From positions 248,001 through 312,000 of the forward strand of contig BSDZ01000103.1 of the NCBI GenBank assembly GCA_030268105.1: 64,000 bases of DNA. Reading direction: 5' to 3'. Shown here piece after piece: positions 10,444 through 30,973 of the stretch. The stretch comes from Volvox africanus (Eukaryota > Chlorophyta > Chlorophyceae > Chlamydomonadales > Volvocaceae). The translations under genes and the position numbers were made by a program. The notes under the pieces were generated by a model. The model ran no database searches and had not been told where the DNA came from. It worked only from the letters and a program-made list of their open reading frames with translations. Position 1 is the stretch's first letter. The number at the start of each line of letters is the position of its first letter.

Positions 10444-13400
10444 TATCGTGCAACAAGCAGTAGCAGCAGTGTGCGACCTCGGGGTGCGTGAGTGCGCGTC
10501 TGAGGTAGGTTGCCGTCAGCAGGTCATCGCATACACGCGGCAGCAGTGGTATCCCGCCTGATATTTACATGGCCAGCCACGCACGTGAATAGATCTAGAA
10601 GGCAGACGTCAGTAAATGAACTGTCCTTGTTACTTGCATTTCTTACATCTATTTATTTATCTATATATCTACCTGTCTAGCTATGTGCAGATCGTCTACA
10701 ATGCAAGCGGTTATGTTACTGACGATAGTTAGAGAGCGAGAGGCAGCAGCAACGATTTGATTGCAGCAGGGGGCGGGTAGCTGGATGAAGAAGCAAGTGG
10801 ATAGCTAGTATTAATGTATGCGCCTGCTGATGATATATGCTTGCGAAATGGCAACAGGTGTCATCATCATCAAGCAACTAAACAAGCAACCAACCACACC
10901 GAGCAAGAAGCGCCAAAGCATGCGTGCAGGAGCAGGATACAGATCAGTTGAGTGTCTCGTATCTATCCGCAAAGATTCAAAGAGTTTCCCTAGCAAGCTA
11001 TGCATCACGGTACGTAGATCATGATGATGAAACACGCACCAGCAGAAACCCTAGATGGATTGCAACGAGCGAGGCTGCCCGGTAGCTGCGAAGATGGAAT
11101 GCTAGCTACGTACGTTTATGGCTGGGGGTCGATTCCGCTCCGTGTACGTTCGTTCGTACTGATTACTGTTGTCTATATTGCCCATCCACCCACTGCTGCA
11201 TGCGCACATGTATAATTTCGAAACCACCTACCAGCAGCTGGTTATTACGATTGAATATTGCATGTCCTAAATAATACATATAGATACAACAAGCAAGGCT
11301 CTATCCTTGATTAGGACGATGCGTCGTCCAGGATAAAGCCCCCGCTGCCGCCTGTCCAACCGAGCCTTGCTTGTCCATATGCATCAGCAACGATACACAC
11401 TGGGTCGACGGACGTTTTACTGACCGCGATGAGGCGGATGGATGCACGGGCGGGGAAGCAATTGAGGTGAAACGAATAAACGAAATGATATTTAACAGTA
11501 GTAGTGACCCTGCGAATTGCGGCGAATGTAACGCAAGCCCGTAACGCAGGAGACGGAAAACTTGTTGTCAAACCTCACAAAATATCATCCAGAAAGGATA
11601 TAGATTTAATTTACGAGCAAAAAAACACAGAATGAGATTTCGCACGAGTTCAAAGATACTGGAAAGCGTACAGCAAATCGCATCGGAACGCACGTGAAAA
11701 ACACGGAGTTCGCTTGCGTGAGTTGCGTTATACATACAAACCTATCCCCACAAGGTGAAGCTTTCTTGGCGGCAACGGGTAATATAAGAGGCCCTGATAA
11801 TCCTCATAGACACGATGGGCTCATTTCTTCTTGAATCTAAGTAAAGCCCTCATCGCAGAACGTACTTGCTGAAGGTCATCGTCGGTCATCCATCCTTTCT
11901 CATGGAATGCAAGATGTCAGCCAATTTGTAATCCAAGGCTGTAAAATTATAAAATGTGTCACATGCGTGACCGACCATTTCCTGGTTACCTTGTTAGTTT
12001 TCGGATCGGAGTGCCCATGTCGCAAGGGAGTAGACAGGGGGGAGTTAGGGAGGTTAGGGAGGGAGTTAACCCCACATGAAAAATCGGGATATAATATCGA
12101 ACAACGATTCCAAATGCCCATGGAAATCAAAAATACTGAAGCTGTGGCAAACCTGGCAACCTTTCTAGCTACTTTGTATTCACCTACACCCTACGAGGGG
12201 ATTCTTCAAATGCTGGTCTCCTATCGAGACATGCGTATCAGATTCATTTGGACTCCATAAACCCGATTCTCAGACTGATTCATTACAGAGACACACGGAT
12301 GGGTTGCTTCCCCTTACTCAGCATAACCAAGGCTAGGGCCTTTTATGCAATCTGAAACTAACAACACTTGTCTTTGAATCAGGTTGTACTGAGGAGGATT
12401 TAAACGCTGGTCGTAAGGAGTACAGGAAGTGTGTGGAAAGGTAATTTGTGTACGAAGCCAAACGTATAACACGTTCGTTTTTTACGTTTGTATATGATGT
12501 GGTGACTAGCGAAGTGATCCGCGCGTGACGACCCGAGACAACCGACATCTAGATCTATAGCACCCACTGCACATCCCGAAGACCTCTCAAGCGGCAGGAT
12601 GAGTTATGTGGCCACATAAAAGTGAGTATGGCGCACTTTGAAGTTGCTTTCGTGACATCGGTACGGCAGGTACGAGTGCAGGACGTCGCGAAACCCCGAT
12701 TACCGGGATACCGGGCGGAGATACGCTCATTCGTTCGCTCACTCGCTCGTACCCTGATGTTTTTCCGTGTTAATGCTTTGCTTCCAAAGCCGAGTGTCGA
12801 CAGCTGCGGAATCGATAGGGTGGGTAGCAGCATTGAAGCGATGGGATCAGAGCCTGTCACGCAGAGATTGGGAGTACTTGCAACCTACGTACCCGAAACA
12901 GCACTTCTTCCGTCAGACACACCCATCAGCAGGTCATACGTCTGCGATACATTCATCAGCTAGCGTTAACTGAAGTTAGGAAGCAAAGAATGTCACTATT
13001 TTGTTTCACAAGTGTTAACTCGACAACTGATTGACGTGGTCACAAACCCAAAAGGAGAAAAGATACAAACCGATGACCACCAACAGAAAAAGCGAGCTCC
13101 CTCAGCAACTACCAGGGAGGGCCGGGTGGGCCGTTGTCCCGAAAAGGAACAACTGAGGAACAAGATACCAAAAGATGACAATACGCGAAGCTAAACACAG
13201 TCCTTAGCAATGGCCGTACCTCACTTGCCACACCTTCCAGTTAACCCGCCTTAGCAAGCTAAACCCGTCTTTATAGAAAAGTTCATGAAACACAAAGAAC
13301 GCATTAATGAAGGATAAGTACACACACACACACATACACACACACACATCCATGCGAAATCGATCCCAATACCCTCGTATTGTGAAATCGTATAGTCCTT

Positions 13401-13582
13401 CCTATTAATCTCGCAATGTTGGGCGTGCAGAGGCAGAAAGAATATATATACGGTCGGGAGATATATCCCGATGTAAAAATAGATGTGTATCTATCCGGTT
13501 TCAGCCTTGTAGGCAGGCAGGCTATATATCCGTATACACATCATATATAGTCTATCTATCTGTACTACACATATATACGTAT

Positions 13583-13618
13583 ACCCTACATTATATATAC
13601 ATATATATAATGTAGGGT
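13583..13618. repeat. Perfect palindrome (15-bp arms)
   Basis: The arms at 13583-13597 and 13604-13618 are exact reverse complements (ACCCTACATTATATA) around a 6-bp centre, in an AT-rich, TATA-like setting. A transcript could form a hairpin here, or it may be a small MITE relic. Confidence 0.85.
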
Positions 13619-13689
13619 TACTGGTTTAGCAACTTGCTGCCGAATCAGTAACCAGCCATTCGTTAGTCCCCGCTGTGAACGGCAGTCAT

Positions 13690-13870
13690 TCATTCAGCAA
13701 GGTCGTGAACAGCCCGAAAGGTTGATGTGAGATAAATCTTCAGGAACTGAGTAATGCCTTCCTCTTCGTAATCACCTGGAAAGTAAGGGAATCGACTTAC
13801 GATTCGTTCTTCTTTCATTTGAACGAAGTACGCAGGGCCATGCATGTACGTGCTTGAGAAACTCAGGACT
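13690..13870 (-). CDS. Possible 3'-terminal exon, unidentified
   Basis: A minus-strand frame ending in TGA at 13690 has a natural-looking composition, with segments such as MHGPAYFVQMKEERI and GDYEEEGITQFLKIYL. It is preceded by a pyrimidine-rich CTTTTGCTCTCCAAG acceptor-like site near 13871. I found no upstream exon and recognise no family. It may be a gene fragment. Confidence 0.25.
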
Positions 13871-15505
13871 TGCACTCGCCGCTTGGAGAGCAAAAGGAGA
13901 GTTATTAGATTTGGATAGCGAATCCTGCCGATTTTGTTAACTGCTCGAATTACGTATTAGCTGCTGGCTAGTCGAAGCTGCAGCAACCAATCTGATTATC
14001 CTGAGTTGTAGCTGCGCCAACCTACAATATTGAACGGCTCGATTGGCTACATCCAACGATCAACCGCCGTACTTTGGCTCGAGGATACAGCAGCCTGGCC
14101 ATGGTCGTTGCCCGGATGGGTGAAATTTTGTAATAAATATTGGGTATATTTTTAGTCATTTTTATAGCTATATAATGAATGGTTTCGCACTAATTCGCAC
14201 CAACTTACGAACAGCGTGCGACTTTCATTCTCGAAGTGTGACGTCTGCCTGCTCGGTGTGATTTTCGGTTCACTATCTCACGGAGTTCTAAAACGTGGAA
14301 GAGAATTCTATGGAAGCTGTGCTTAACGCTATGCTTCTACCTCAATATATTGAACGTTGATAGGACTCGGAAGTCATAATGAATTGTGAAAATGCACGCG
14401 AAGGTGTTAGCTCCTCTCTAGAAATGTTTGACCATTAGAAGGATGATAACAACAGATGAGGACGTCATCCTTGCGGATTATTTGATTGTCGTTTCTTCCC
14501 GGGAACTGTAACCTAGGTACCGAATAAATGTAGCTGCATGCCGGTACTTGAGAAACATCTTTCCTTCTCGTCCGATGGTTGTCCCAGCACGCAGCGTGCA
14601 GTTCGACCCAAACCCCCGCTAGCGGCTGTCATAACCAAGATCGGGACTTGAATGGTTGGCAAGGTGGCGACGTTTTAAGGCACACTTACACACCAGATAT
14701 GTTTCTGGCGCTGAACCATTCCGTAAGGCAGCCTTTGAAGCAGCTGCAGGGCTGGCCACATGAATCCCAATACAGTAGGCTGTGTTATGCGTGGGTAAGC
14801 GGCTTATTACATTACGTATGTAGAGGTACATGCATGCATATGTGTGTTCGTATGTACGTCATGTGGAAAAGGACACCGCATCTCACCTGATCACCACCAG
14901 CCACCTACTGAGGATAGCTACTAGCTGCATAACATGCAGGGTTAGTCAACGACCCGCACGCAGTCTTGTTTTGAAACGGTTTTGATGGACGAGTGGTGAT
15001 GAATGTGTGTGCATGCATGCCACCACCCTCCGTTTCACTGCACGCATATGAGCAACACAAACTGTGACCAACACACACCAAGTAAGGCAATATGTCCATT
15101 TCCAGCAGTCCCGAAGGGGGCAGGTGCGTATGTCGGTGGCATAAATACGCCAAAGTTCATCATAACGCCACAACACTTAATACCGTGATGGTACGTAACG
15201 AATTTCACACTTGTGCGTACTCAGTTGCTTTTATTCCAATGGAAATCATTAATTGTGAATTGTTTTCTGAAACTACAACCCATTCTGTAAGCTAACGTAC
15301 AAACAGCTTGTAGACCAAGCAGTTATGTCCAAATGAAAATAGAAGCAATCCGGAGCAAGATGACGAGCCAGCCTATTCATTGAAGCTGCGTCTATCCAAT
15401 TGTGGCAACCAAGGAACCCAAGAAAGCCTTCCACCTGGCCCTCCACCTCCTAACAAGTAAAGAGGGCAGGCCCACTCTATTTCTGCGGTACGGCGGGCAG
15501 ACTTC

Positions 15506-15909
15506 TGTCGCTCTCAGAAGATGTCGCAGGCGTATGCATCAGACTGATCGCTCGAGAGGCAGCCGTCTGGAGAGGTGATTTCCGAAGAGATCAAAATGAA
15601 GGGTTTGCAGTCGTCGATGTAAAACCGCGCTACTTGTGTCCAGCCCCAGACCCGCTCGTCCAACGCAGCCTGGGAAACGGTGGGGAGCGCCGTTGCCCGA
15701 ACAGATGTGCAAATCGTAACTTGCAGAGAGTCTGGGGTGCAGGAGGTTCGGACGTTGCCGACGTTTCTGACATTGGACGATGGCGGGGCGTACAGCTCCT
15801 TGATGTCGTACATGACTTGGGTTGCCATGTCGGTGCAGATGGCGGGGACCATCTTGAGATCCGTGGGCTCGACGATTGCGACTTTAGCACAAAAGCTGCA
15901 GCTGTCAGA
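15506..15909. repeat. 404-bp duplicated block, copy B
   Basis: Partner of 8124-8527 at a constant offset of 7382 bp. It has no indels and two substitutions. One of these changes the third-last codon region so that the protein ends CDIF rather than CDNF. Confidence 0.9.
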
Positions 15910-16374
15910 TGGCGTAGGAGGCTGCTGTGCCGGAGCAGGCGGAGGGGATTTGGGTTGCGGCGAGGGAGGGGGCTTGCGCAGCGGTGAAGGCGGTAGTGAT
16001 TTTGGCGGTGGTGACCTGGGTGGTGGTGACCTGGGCGGTGGTGACCTGGGCGGTGGTGACCTGGGCGGTGATGATTTGGACGGTTGCAATTTAGATGGTG
16101 GCGACTTGGGCGGCGAAATTTTTGGCGGTGGCGATCTTGGCGTTGGTTGTGATTTAGGTGGGGGCTTTCGGACAGATGAAGGTGGCGTTATCGCACCAGC
16201 TGGCGAGGGCAACGAAGAAAGACTGCTTGTTGATGGCGGCGGTGACATCCGAAGCGGAGCCGCTCCTGCACCCCTGACATGGTGGAGAACTGCAAGGAGA
16301 TTACAGATGGGCAGATGCCAAGTTATAACCCGAATATGCCTGCAGTCTAAGGGATACCGGAGACGATTGTGCAT
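15514..16374 (-). CDS. Pherophorin-like protein (copy 3)
   Basis: A 286-residue single-exon frame starting at an ATG (16372-16374). The N-terminus has basic residues and a modest hydrophobic stretch (ICNLLAVLHHV) before AGA, a weaker signal peptide than in the other two copies, so an upstream exon or a different start is possible. Residues about 44-155 are a Pro/Ser/Lys rod. It includes a perfect-looking PPPRS pentapeptide repeat encoded by tandem 15-bp units at 16004-16078. From residue 159 the 128-residue pherophorin C-terminal domain (CSFCAKVAIV onward) is identical to copy 2 except for one residue near the end. The inferred role is a secreted volvocine matrix glycoprotein. The contrast between an identical domain and unrelated rods suggests domain-limited gene conversion. 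Confidence 0.85.
   Translation of the reverse strand: MHNRLRYPLDCRHIRVITWHLPICNLLAVLHHVRGAGAAPLRMSPPPSTSSLSSLPSPAGAITPPSSVRKPPPKSQPTPRSPPPKISPPKSPPSKLQPSKSSPPRSPPPRSPPPRSPPPRSPPPKSLPPSPLRKPPPSPQPKSPPPAPAQQPPTPSDSCSFCAKVAIVEPTDLKMVPAICTDMATQVMYDIKELYAPPSSNVRNVGNVRTSCTPDSLQVTICTSVRATALPTVSQAALDERVWGWTQVARFYIDDCKPFILISSEITSPDGCLSSDQSDAYACDIF
16004..16078. repeat. 15-bp tandem repeat in pherophorin rod
   Basis: Five units of GGCGGTGGTGACCTG with slight decay in the last, encoding PPPRS/PPPKS on the minus strand. It is a coding minisatellite, so rod length is likely to vary between strains. Confidence 0.85.
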
Positions 16375-19300
16375 ATGTCCGACAGTCCTATCAGGTCCTA
16401 TGCTCCTGTATTACCCACAACTGCGGCGACTTGCGTTTTGTAGAGAATATATTTTTAACTAGCTTCAAGATTTAGAAAACAGAACCGGGCCTCCTATAAC
16501 TCACCGGCGCATGTGAGTCCCAAAACTAAACACCAGGAAATGCTTCTCGCTGTGACATCCTGACGCGACACGGCTGAAGCAGAGATCGTCATATATTTTG
16601 AAACCTGAAATGCTGCAATCTTCAAGGTTGCTTATAACACTCTTCAAATCCTCTGCGTGCTCCGTGCGCGCAATAGGACTACTGTCGTTTATGAACAACT
16701 GAGGTCGTGTCTTTGTACAAATAATTTGAAAATATACAAGTATCAACTATTTATTTACAGCCAAATCAGTTTATCGGTGACTTCAATTTTATAACCGGTG
16801 AATCAAGGGTCGCGACCCGGTACGATCTACCTGGGCAAGAAAACTCATAAGCTGACTATTTGGAATCCACAACAACTACATGGGACAAGACGGCACGACG
16901 ACCAGTGAGTTAAAGCCTTCTGTACAAGTACGACCACTTCCGGGCAGTTCCCCGTAGTGCGCGCCAATCCAACATTAAAAATCTAGCACCTGAAGTTGCC
17001 AATTGTATTACTGTATTATATGTACACTGTCAGATGTTAGGGTCTCTCATGTTATGTCCTCCATTTTAAAAACCTTCGCGTTACTGTCTACAGATTATTA
17101 ATGAGGATTCGACCAGAAAGCCGAGGATATGAGTGGCTGTCGGAGTTTACTAACGAAACCCGGCGTCGTTAGAATTAAACTAATCGTTGACATTTATAGA
17201 AATAGCCTAATCACGGCAAGATTCCGCAATTGCGCATGCGGTGAGGATCGTGAATGAATGTTGGCATGCGTCGTCCGATTTGCATATCAAATAACTATAA
17301 CAACAGGCAACCTCGTTCAATAGCCTATGTGGTTATTACCGAGACCGAACCGCTCAATACATCAATATACTTGATGTGTGACATGTGTGACATGTGTGAC
17401 ATTGAGAGACTGAGATTTATTTGATAGGATGGCGGCCGCATACTTTATACAGCATTATAATACAGCTTATATACTACAGCTTATATCAAAAGCCGTCGTT
17501 GTAAGCGGGAAGCGGGCCACGAACCTCTTGCCTACAGGTCATGAACGCAAATTCCCAGAAATGGAAACTCCAAAATATGCTGGGACTTACGTTACGAATG
17601 CCCCTCATGAGAAACCGTAACATTGCAAAGATAGGAGCTGCAGCCAAGGTCCCTCCAACAAACCATGCACGAGGAAATCCACTATGGGGTACGACGGCAC
17701 CAATGACTTAGGGTGCTCGTTGGGCTGCGTGTCAGCTCCGGGCCTTCCTCATGAAGGCTCATCACATCTGTGTCGCGACTGATAGCGTTACCAGACATGA
17801 AAGGTGCCAGTGCTCGGGCTATCATGCGGGTGCATAATATCAATAGCTAATTTACAAAATAATAATATTATACAACATTATATTATACAATATTATATTT
17901 AAATCATGTGTATGAGCCGTAGGCCGGTTTATGAATTTTCCCTGCTTACCCTCGTTGCCAGGCAGAGAGACTTCTCCTTCACTCTATCTCTGTTTCTGTG
18001 CACTTTTGGTACCATCGGCTGTAGTAAAAGGCGGGACGGACAAGAATTCACTATGCTCCTAATTAGGATACATTTCGATTGGTGTAATGGTTGGTTATGG
18101 ATGAAATCGGACGAATACCCGCACAACGGCGTAGCGCTTTATTCAATCAACACTCTTTCTCCGGTTGCATAAAGCACGGCCTTTCATTATCCTTATTGGA
18201 ATAAGGAAATTAGGGTTTCATTAGGGGTGAATTCGGGTTATCTTGGGTTTCGCTCTTGGCTGATGACTCATACGGCGATCATGCACGTGCCACGGGACGA
18301 CACAAGGCACACAAGGCCCACAAGGCCCACAAGGCCATACCGCAAACACAAACCTGCTTCAAGCAGTATGAATGTTCTGTCGCCGATACCGTATAAGTTT
18401 CAGTTCTAAAACAGGAGTTTGTGTTGTAAGGAAACAGGTGATGCAGTAGCGCAAAACGGTAAGAATGATCTACCACACGATTTTAGTAAATCGTAACACA
18501 TATGAGATATGTGCCCCTGGAGTTCAAGGTTCTACCCCGACTGAGAGCGGGCCAAAGACCCAAAGTTGAGGGCAAGGTGCCCCCATGTCGATGGACGGTG
18601 ACGACCCCAATTAAAGTGACCTGCGAGCTGACCAGGAGCGGAGTTGACGCCTTAGTTGATTCGGCAGATTCCGCTGGATGCCGGTGATGGGTGCTGAACC
18701 TGGGAAAAGCACTGATTTCGGAGAAGTCGGCATGGGAGACTGGATGAGGGTGCCCCGAAATACCGGGGAAGGTAGGGACTGCCAGGTTAGTGGCCACGGG
18801 TGATGTACCCCCCTATCCCACACACACATATAAGAGGCTGCCTAATAAATTGTCTGAAAAAGAACCCGGATTCAAAACCTCTTATAGGTGTCCAGTACGC
18901 CACCTTGCCGTCACCTGCATGCAGCAGAGCTTGGGGGGGTGCGGATAAGCTGTAGCAATGATGTGGAGAACAGGGCCTGCTTACATGTCGTCACCCTCGT
19001 AGAGTATTGTACATATATGAGGAGATTCCACCAAGTCTTGACCATCTCCAGCTGGGAGTCTCCCGGCCTCTATGATACCGATTTCCGTCACGTCAGCTGG
19101 ACCATTCCCCTTGCGGCTATGCTTGAAGGAGATGACACAAATGCATACCTCAGATTCCCAAGCTAGTTAAGCAGAAATCCACATGAACGGTATCCAACAG
19201 CGGCCAGGTATAAGCGCACGGCCAATTCCTTGCTGCGCGCACTAACCCTTATTGAACTTGGTATTGAGATACATATGATGTCCGGATCCCGCCACGCCGA

Positions 19301-19646
19301 GTCGAGCTATGACAGCTAAGAAGGCGGGCGGGTCAAAGGTCCTTCGATTCCTACATACCACCCCTACCAGTCGGTCTTCACCGCGACGCCCCGGGGGGAA
19401 CCTAGCCTATGCGGTGGCTTGCAGGTACGAAACTGGAGCCGCACTACATTCTAGCCGCACAGACGCAAGTCTAGTTGCCTCCTAATCCAGCCGCTGCTGC
19501 CACAGCTGCCTACAGAAGAAGCTGCAGCTGCGGTTTCTCGTCGTCCCGACACAGGCCTCGCCCGGGACATTGAGGGCCTCTGGTGACCCTGCCGCCCGCC
19601 AGCTGCAGCGGTGGCTCTGCGCTCCCTTGATCGCTTCCCTTACATG
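16375..19646. other. Gene-poor interval
   Basis: No complete gene is supported. Possible single exons on the minus strand include about 16590-16700 (LFINDSSPIARTEH and following residues, after a CTCAG acceptor-like site). A short piece near 16934-16962 matches exon one of the unidentified gene at 9591-9689. Small tandem repeats occur at 17371-17402 (TGTGACATG units) and 18300-18334 (CACAAGGC/CCACAAGG units). An AT-rich inverted-repeat-like tract lies at 17862-17905. Confidence 0.4.
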
Positions 19647-28908
<9,262 letters not shown>

Positions 28909-30973
28909 TGCGGGTGTTTTCAGCAATGTATCGAGACTTTAACTCCCTAATGGGAATACCTTGGCTCAGCTGCGGACACGCGCAGCCTCTAGACAGGTAG
29001 GTAACCAAGGAATTGAAGGCTGAGTTGTGTAAACTAAGCTAAGAGTGATCAAGCTGCTGAATTTTCTGCATGCATCTGCTTTGCTAGAAGAATTAACGCA
29101 ATTGGTGCTATGCTTGCGTGCGGTCCGGCAGACAGCATCAACATGCATCGGCTATAATTAAAACATATTTCATAAGTTGTGATTACTTCATTGATAAAGT
29201 CATGTGGCTTCCTGTTCGCTTAGTTGTGCCATTATTCACCAGGGTCGTACAGATATCCTGAGCGAGACGCGCTGGAATTAAAGCTGCGCCAATGCTAATT
29301 CCTTGGAAGATTTACCACGTGCTGATGGTATGCCCCAGTTATGCTGAAGCGCGTGCCAATTTCTGTTAGTTTGGGTTTGGGAAAGGGTGCTACGATGCTG
29401 CAATGATGGTGAAGGACCAATTAGGCGTTGCCATAAATTATTCAAAGCTTCCGCCTACGATGGTTATCGGATGTGGGTAGGACCTAACCATTCTTTGATG
29501 AACTTTCCTTCTCTCGCCATTGCCTGTGTGGACTTATTTCCACCGGAGCTTTGAGTGTATCATTTACCAACTTCTTCTGCTCAAGCTTGCGATCCCTTGA
29601 GTTTCCCTTGACTCGTTCGGGCCTTACGAGATGTAAAGAGTTTGCAATCAAATTAAGCTAGATTTGGCACGTCAACAAGTCTCATTGTATCTACTATATT
29701 AGTGTTTCCCTAGGAAGCCTCTAAGTTAACTTAATGAGGAGTGGTTAAACTGTTTACGCATCACAACTTTCTTGTGGCTTAGAGCATTAGGAACTGACAC
29801 GAGGTATTATTATTGACATTCGAACACGCGCTTGGTCTTCACATTGACTTTCACGATTATCGTAGGCTGCATAAGGGTTCGATCGAGTTGTCACCATTTG
29901 CAAAATGACTCTTCATATATACCTTCCTGATGGATTACTTCAGATGATTGGAGAAGTAAAACTCTTGGATAAGGGTAAGCCTTTGTAAGCTGTTTTGCGT
30001 TGGCCCCCTCAAGTATTGCTTACCCATGCTCTGTGCACAGCCTTAATTACATCAGATGCAAAACTTACACCTCTTGGAGGTTGCACATATTGGGGTAAGT
30101 GTCGCCGACTGTTATGTTCTGGTACAAGCCGCATGAGCTCGTAAGGCCTTTTGCCGACTATGGGTTCAAGGACTTGGGTACGGCACAGCGACAGAATTGG
30201 ACGTCCATCTGCACGGCGTCCGCCATCCCAAGCCATTGTTACTTTTCAAAGCCAGGCATGGCTAGATTGTTGTGCCTGCTTACAGTATACTCGGCTCTGG
30301 CATGGTTGTTATGTATGTCCCGGATACCGGTGACGCCGTTGACCTGGGAGAACATCGTGAACATGCCGTCAAAAGACAGCCCATTATTAGGCAGCCTGCC
30401 AGCCAAACTGCGGCTCACAGCTAAGCCGCGGACATCGATGGCTCAAAAGCTCGATGGCCAGGTCCAAGGTATCGTTGTCGGGCACGTAGTTAACCCCTTA
30501 CTTGGGTCCCACGCCAGGCTCGTTTGCCCCGTGCGAGCTCTTAAAAGCGCCGGATACCAAATAACATCACACGCGTTACATATGAACCAATTTGACCTGA
30601 TCTGATCTGATCTGATTTGGTATGGGTCAGACGGCCCAATTGTCTGACCTGACCTGGTATCTGACGTTCATTCTTTAAATGGTTTTGTCATCCATTTGAA
30701 CCCTGTGTGCGGATTTACATGTGGATTTGGATGGAAGAAGCTACACAGCACACGCAGTCCGTACACACCCCGCAAATCCCCCGTTTGACAGCATAGCCAT
30801 GGGATGCGGTACGACAGGAATTCCTGAACAAACACAGCGGTTTCAGATACGAACAAAAACTAGCTGAGGATGAGGACATCTCTCATCCCTAGGGCATCGA
30901 TAATCCCTAGCTTGACGCGGTAAGAGCAGCAGTACATGTTGCACGATGATGGAGAGGGGATGGGATCGGGGGA
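28909..30973. other. Intergenic between divergent OPR-like and TLC genes
   Basis: About 2 kb separates the OPR-like start (minus strand) from the TLC gene start (plus strand), so both promoters should lie here. No motif can be assigned with confidence. On the minus strand, 30239-30442 is open for 68 codons with a protein-like composition (RGLAVSRSLAGRLPNN, SQVNGVTGIRDIHNNHARA). It is bounded by a stop upstream and matches nothing I know, so it may be an exon or gene relic. Confidence 0.4.

Larger units (their letters stand above)
9690..15505. other. Gene-poor interval with repeats
   Basis: No complete gene is supported. It contains a repeat shared with the right end of the window (about 10147-10300), a CAT microsatellite (10388-10441), CA tracts (13320-13350), a perfect palindrome (13583-13618) and one possible terminal exon on the minus strand (13690-13870). 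The remaining sequence is AT-rich, with scattered short frames that show no domain features. Confidence 0.4.

Noticed and set aside
10150..10491. Frames with poly-Met, poly-His or poly-Ile
   Set aside because: Artefact of the (ATC)n microsatellite. The poly-His is not a metal-binding protein.
13775..13800. GTAAGT...TTTCCAG as an intron inside the 13690-13870 frame
   Set aside because: The intron would be only about 25 nt, too short to splice, and it is not in phase with the longer open continuation.
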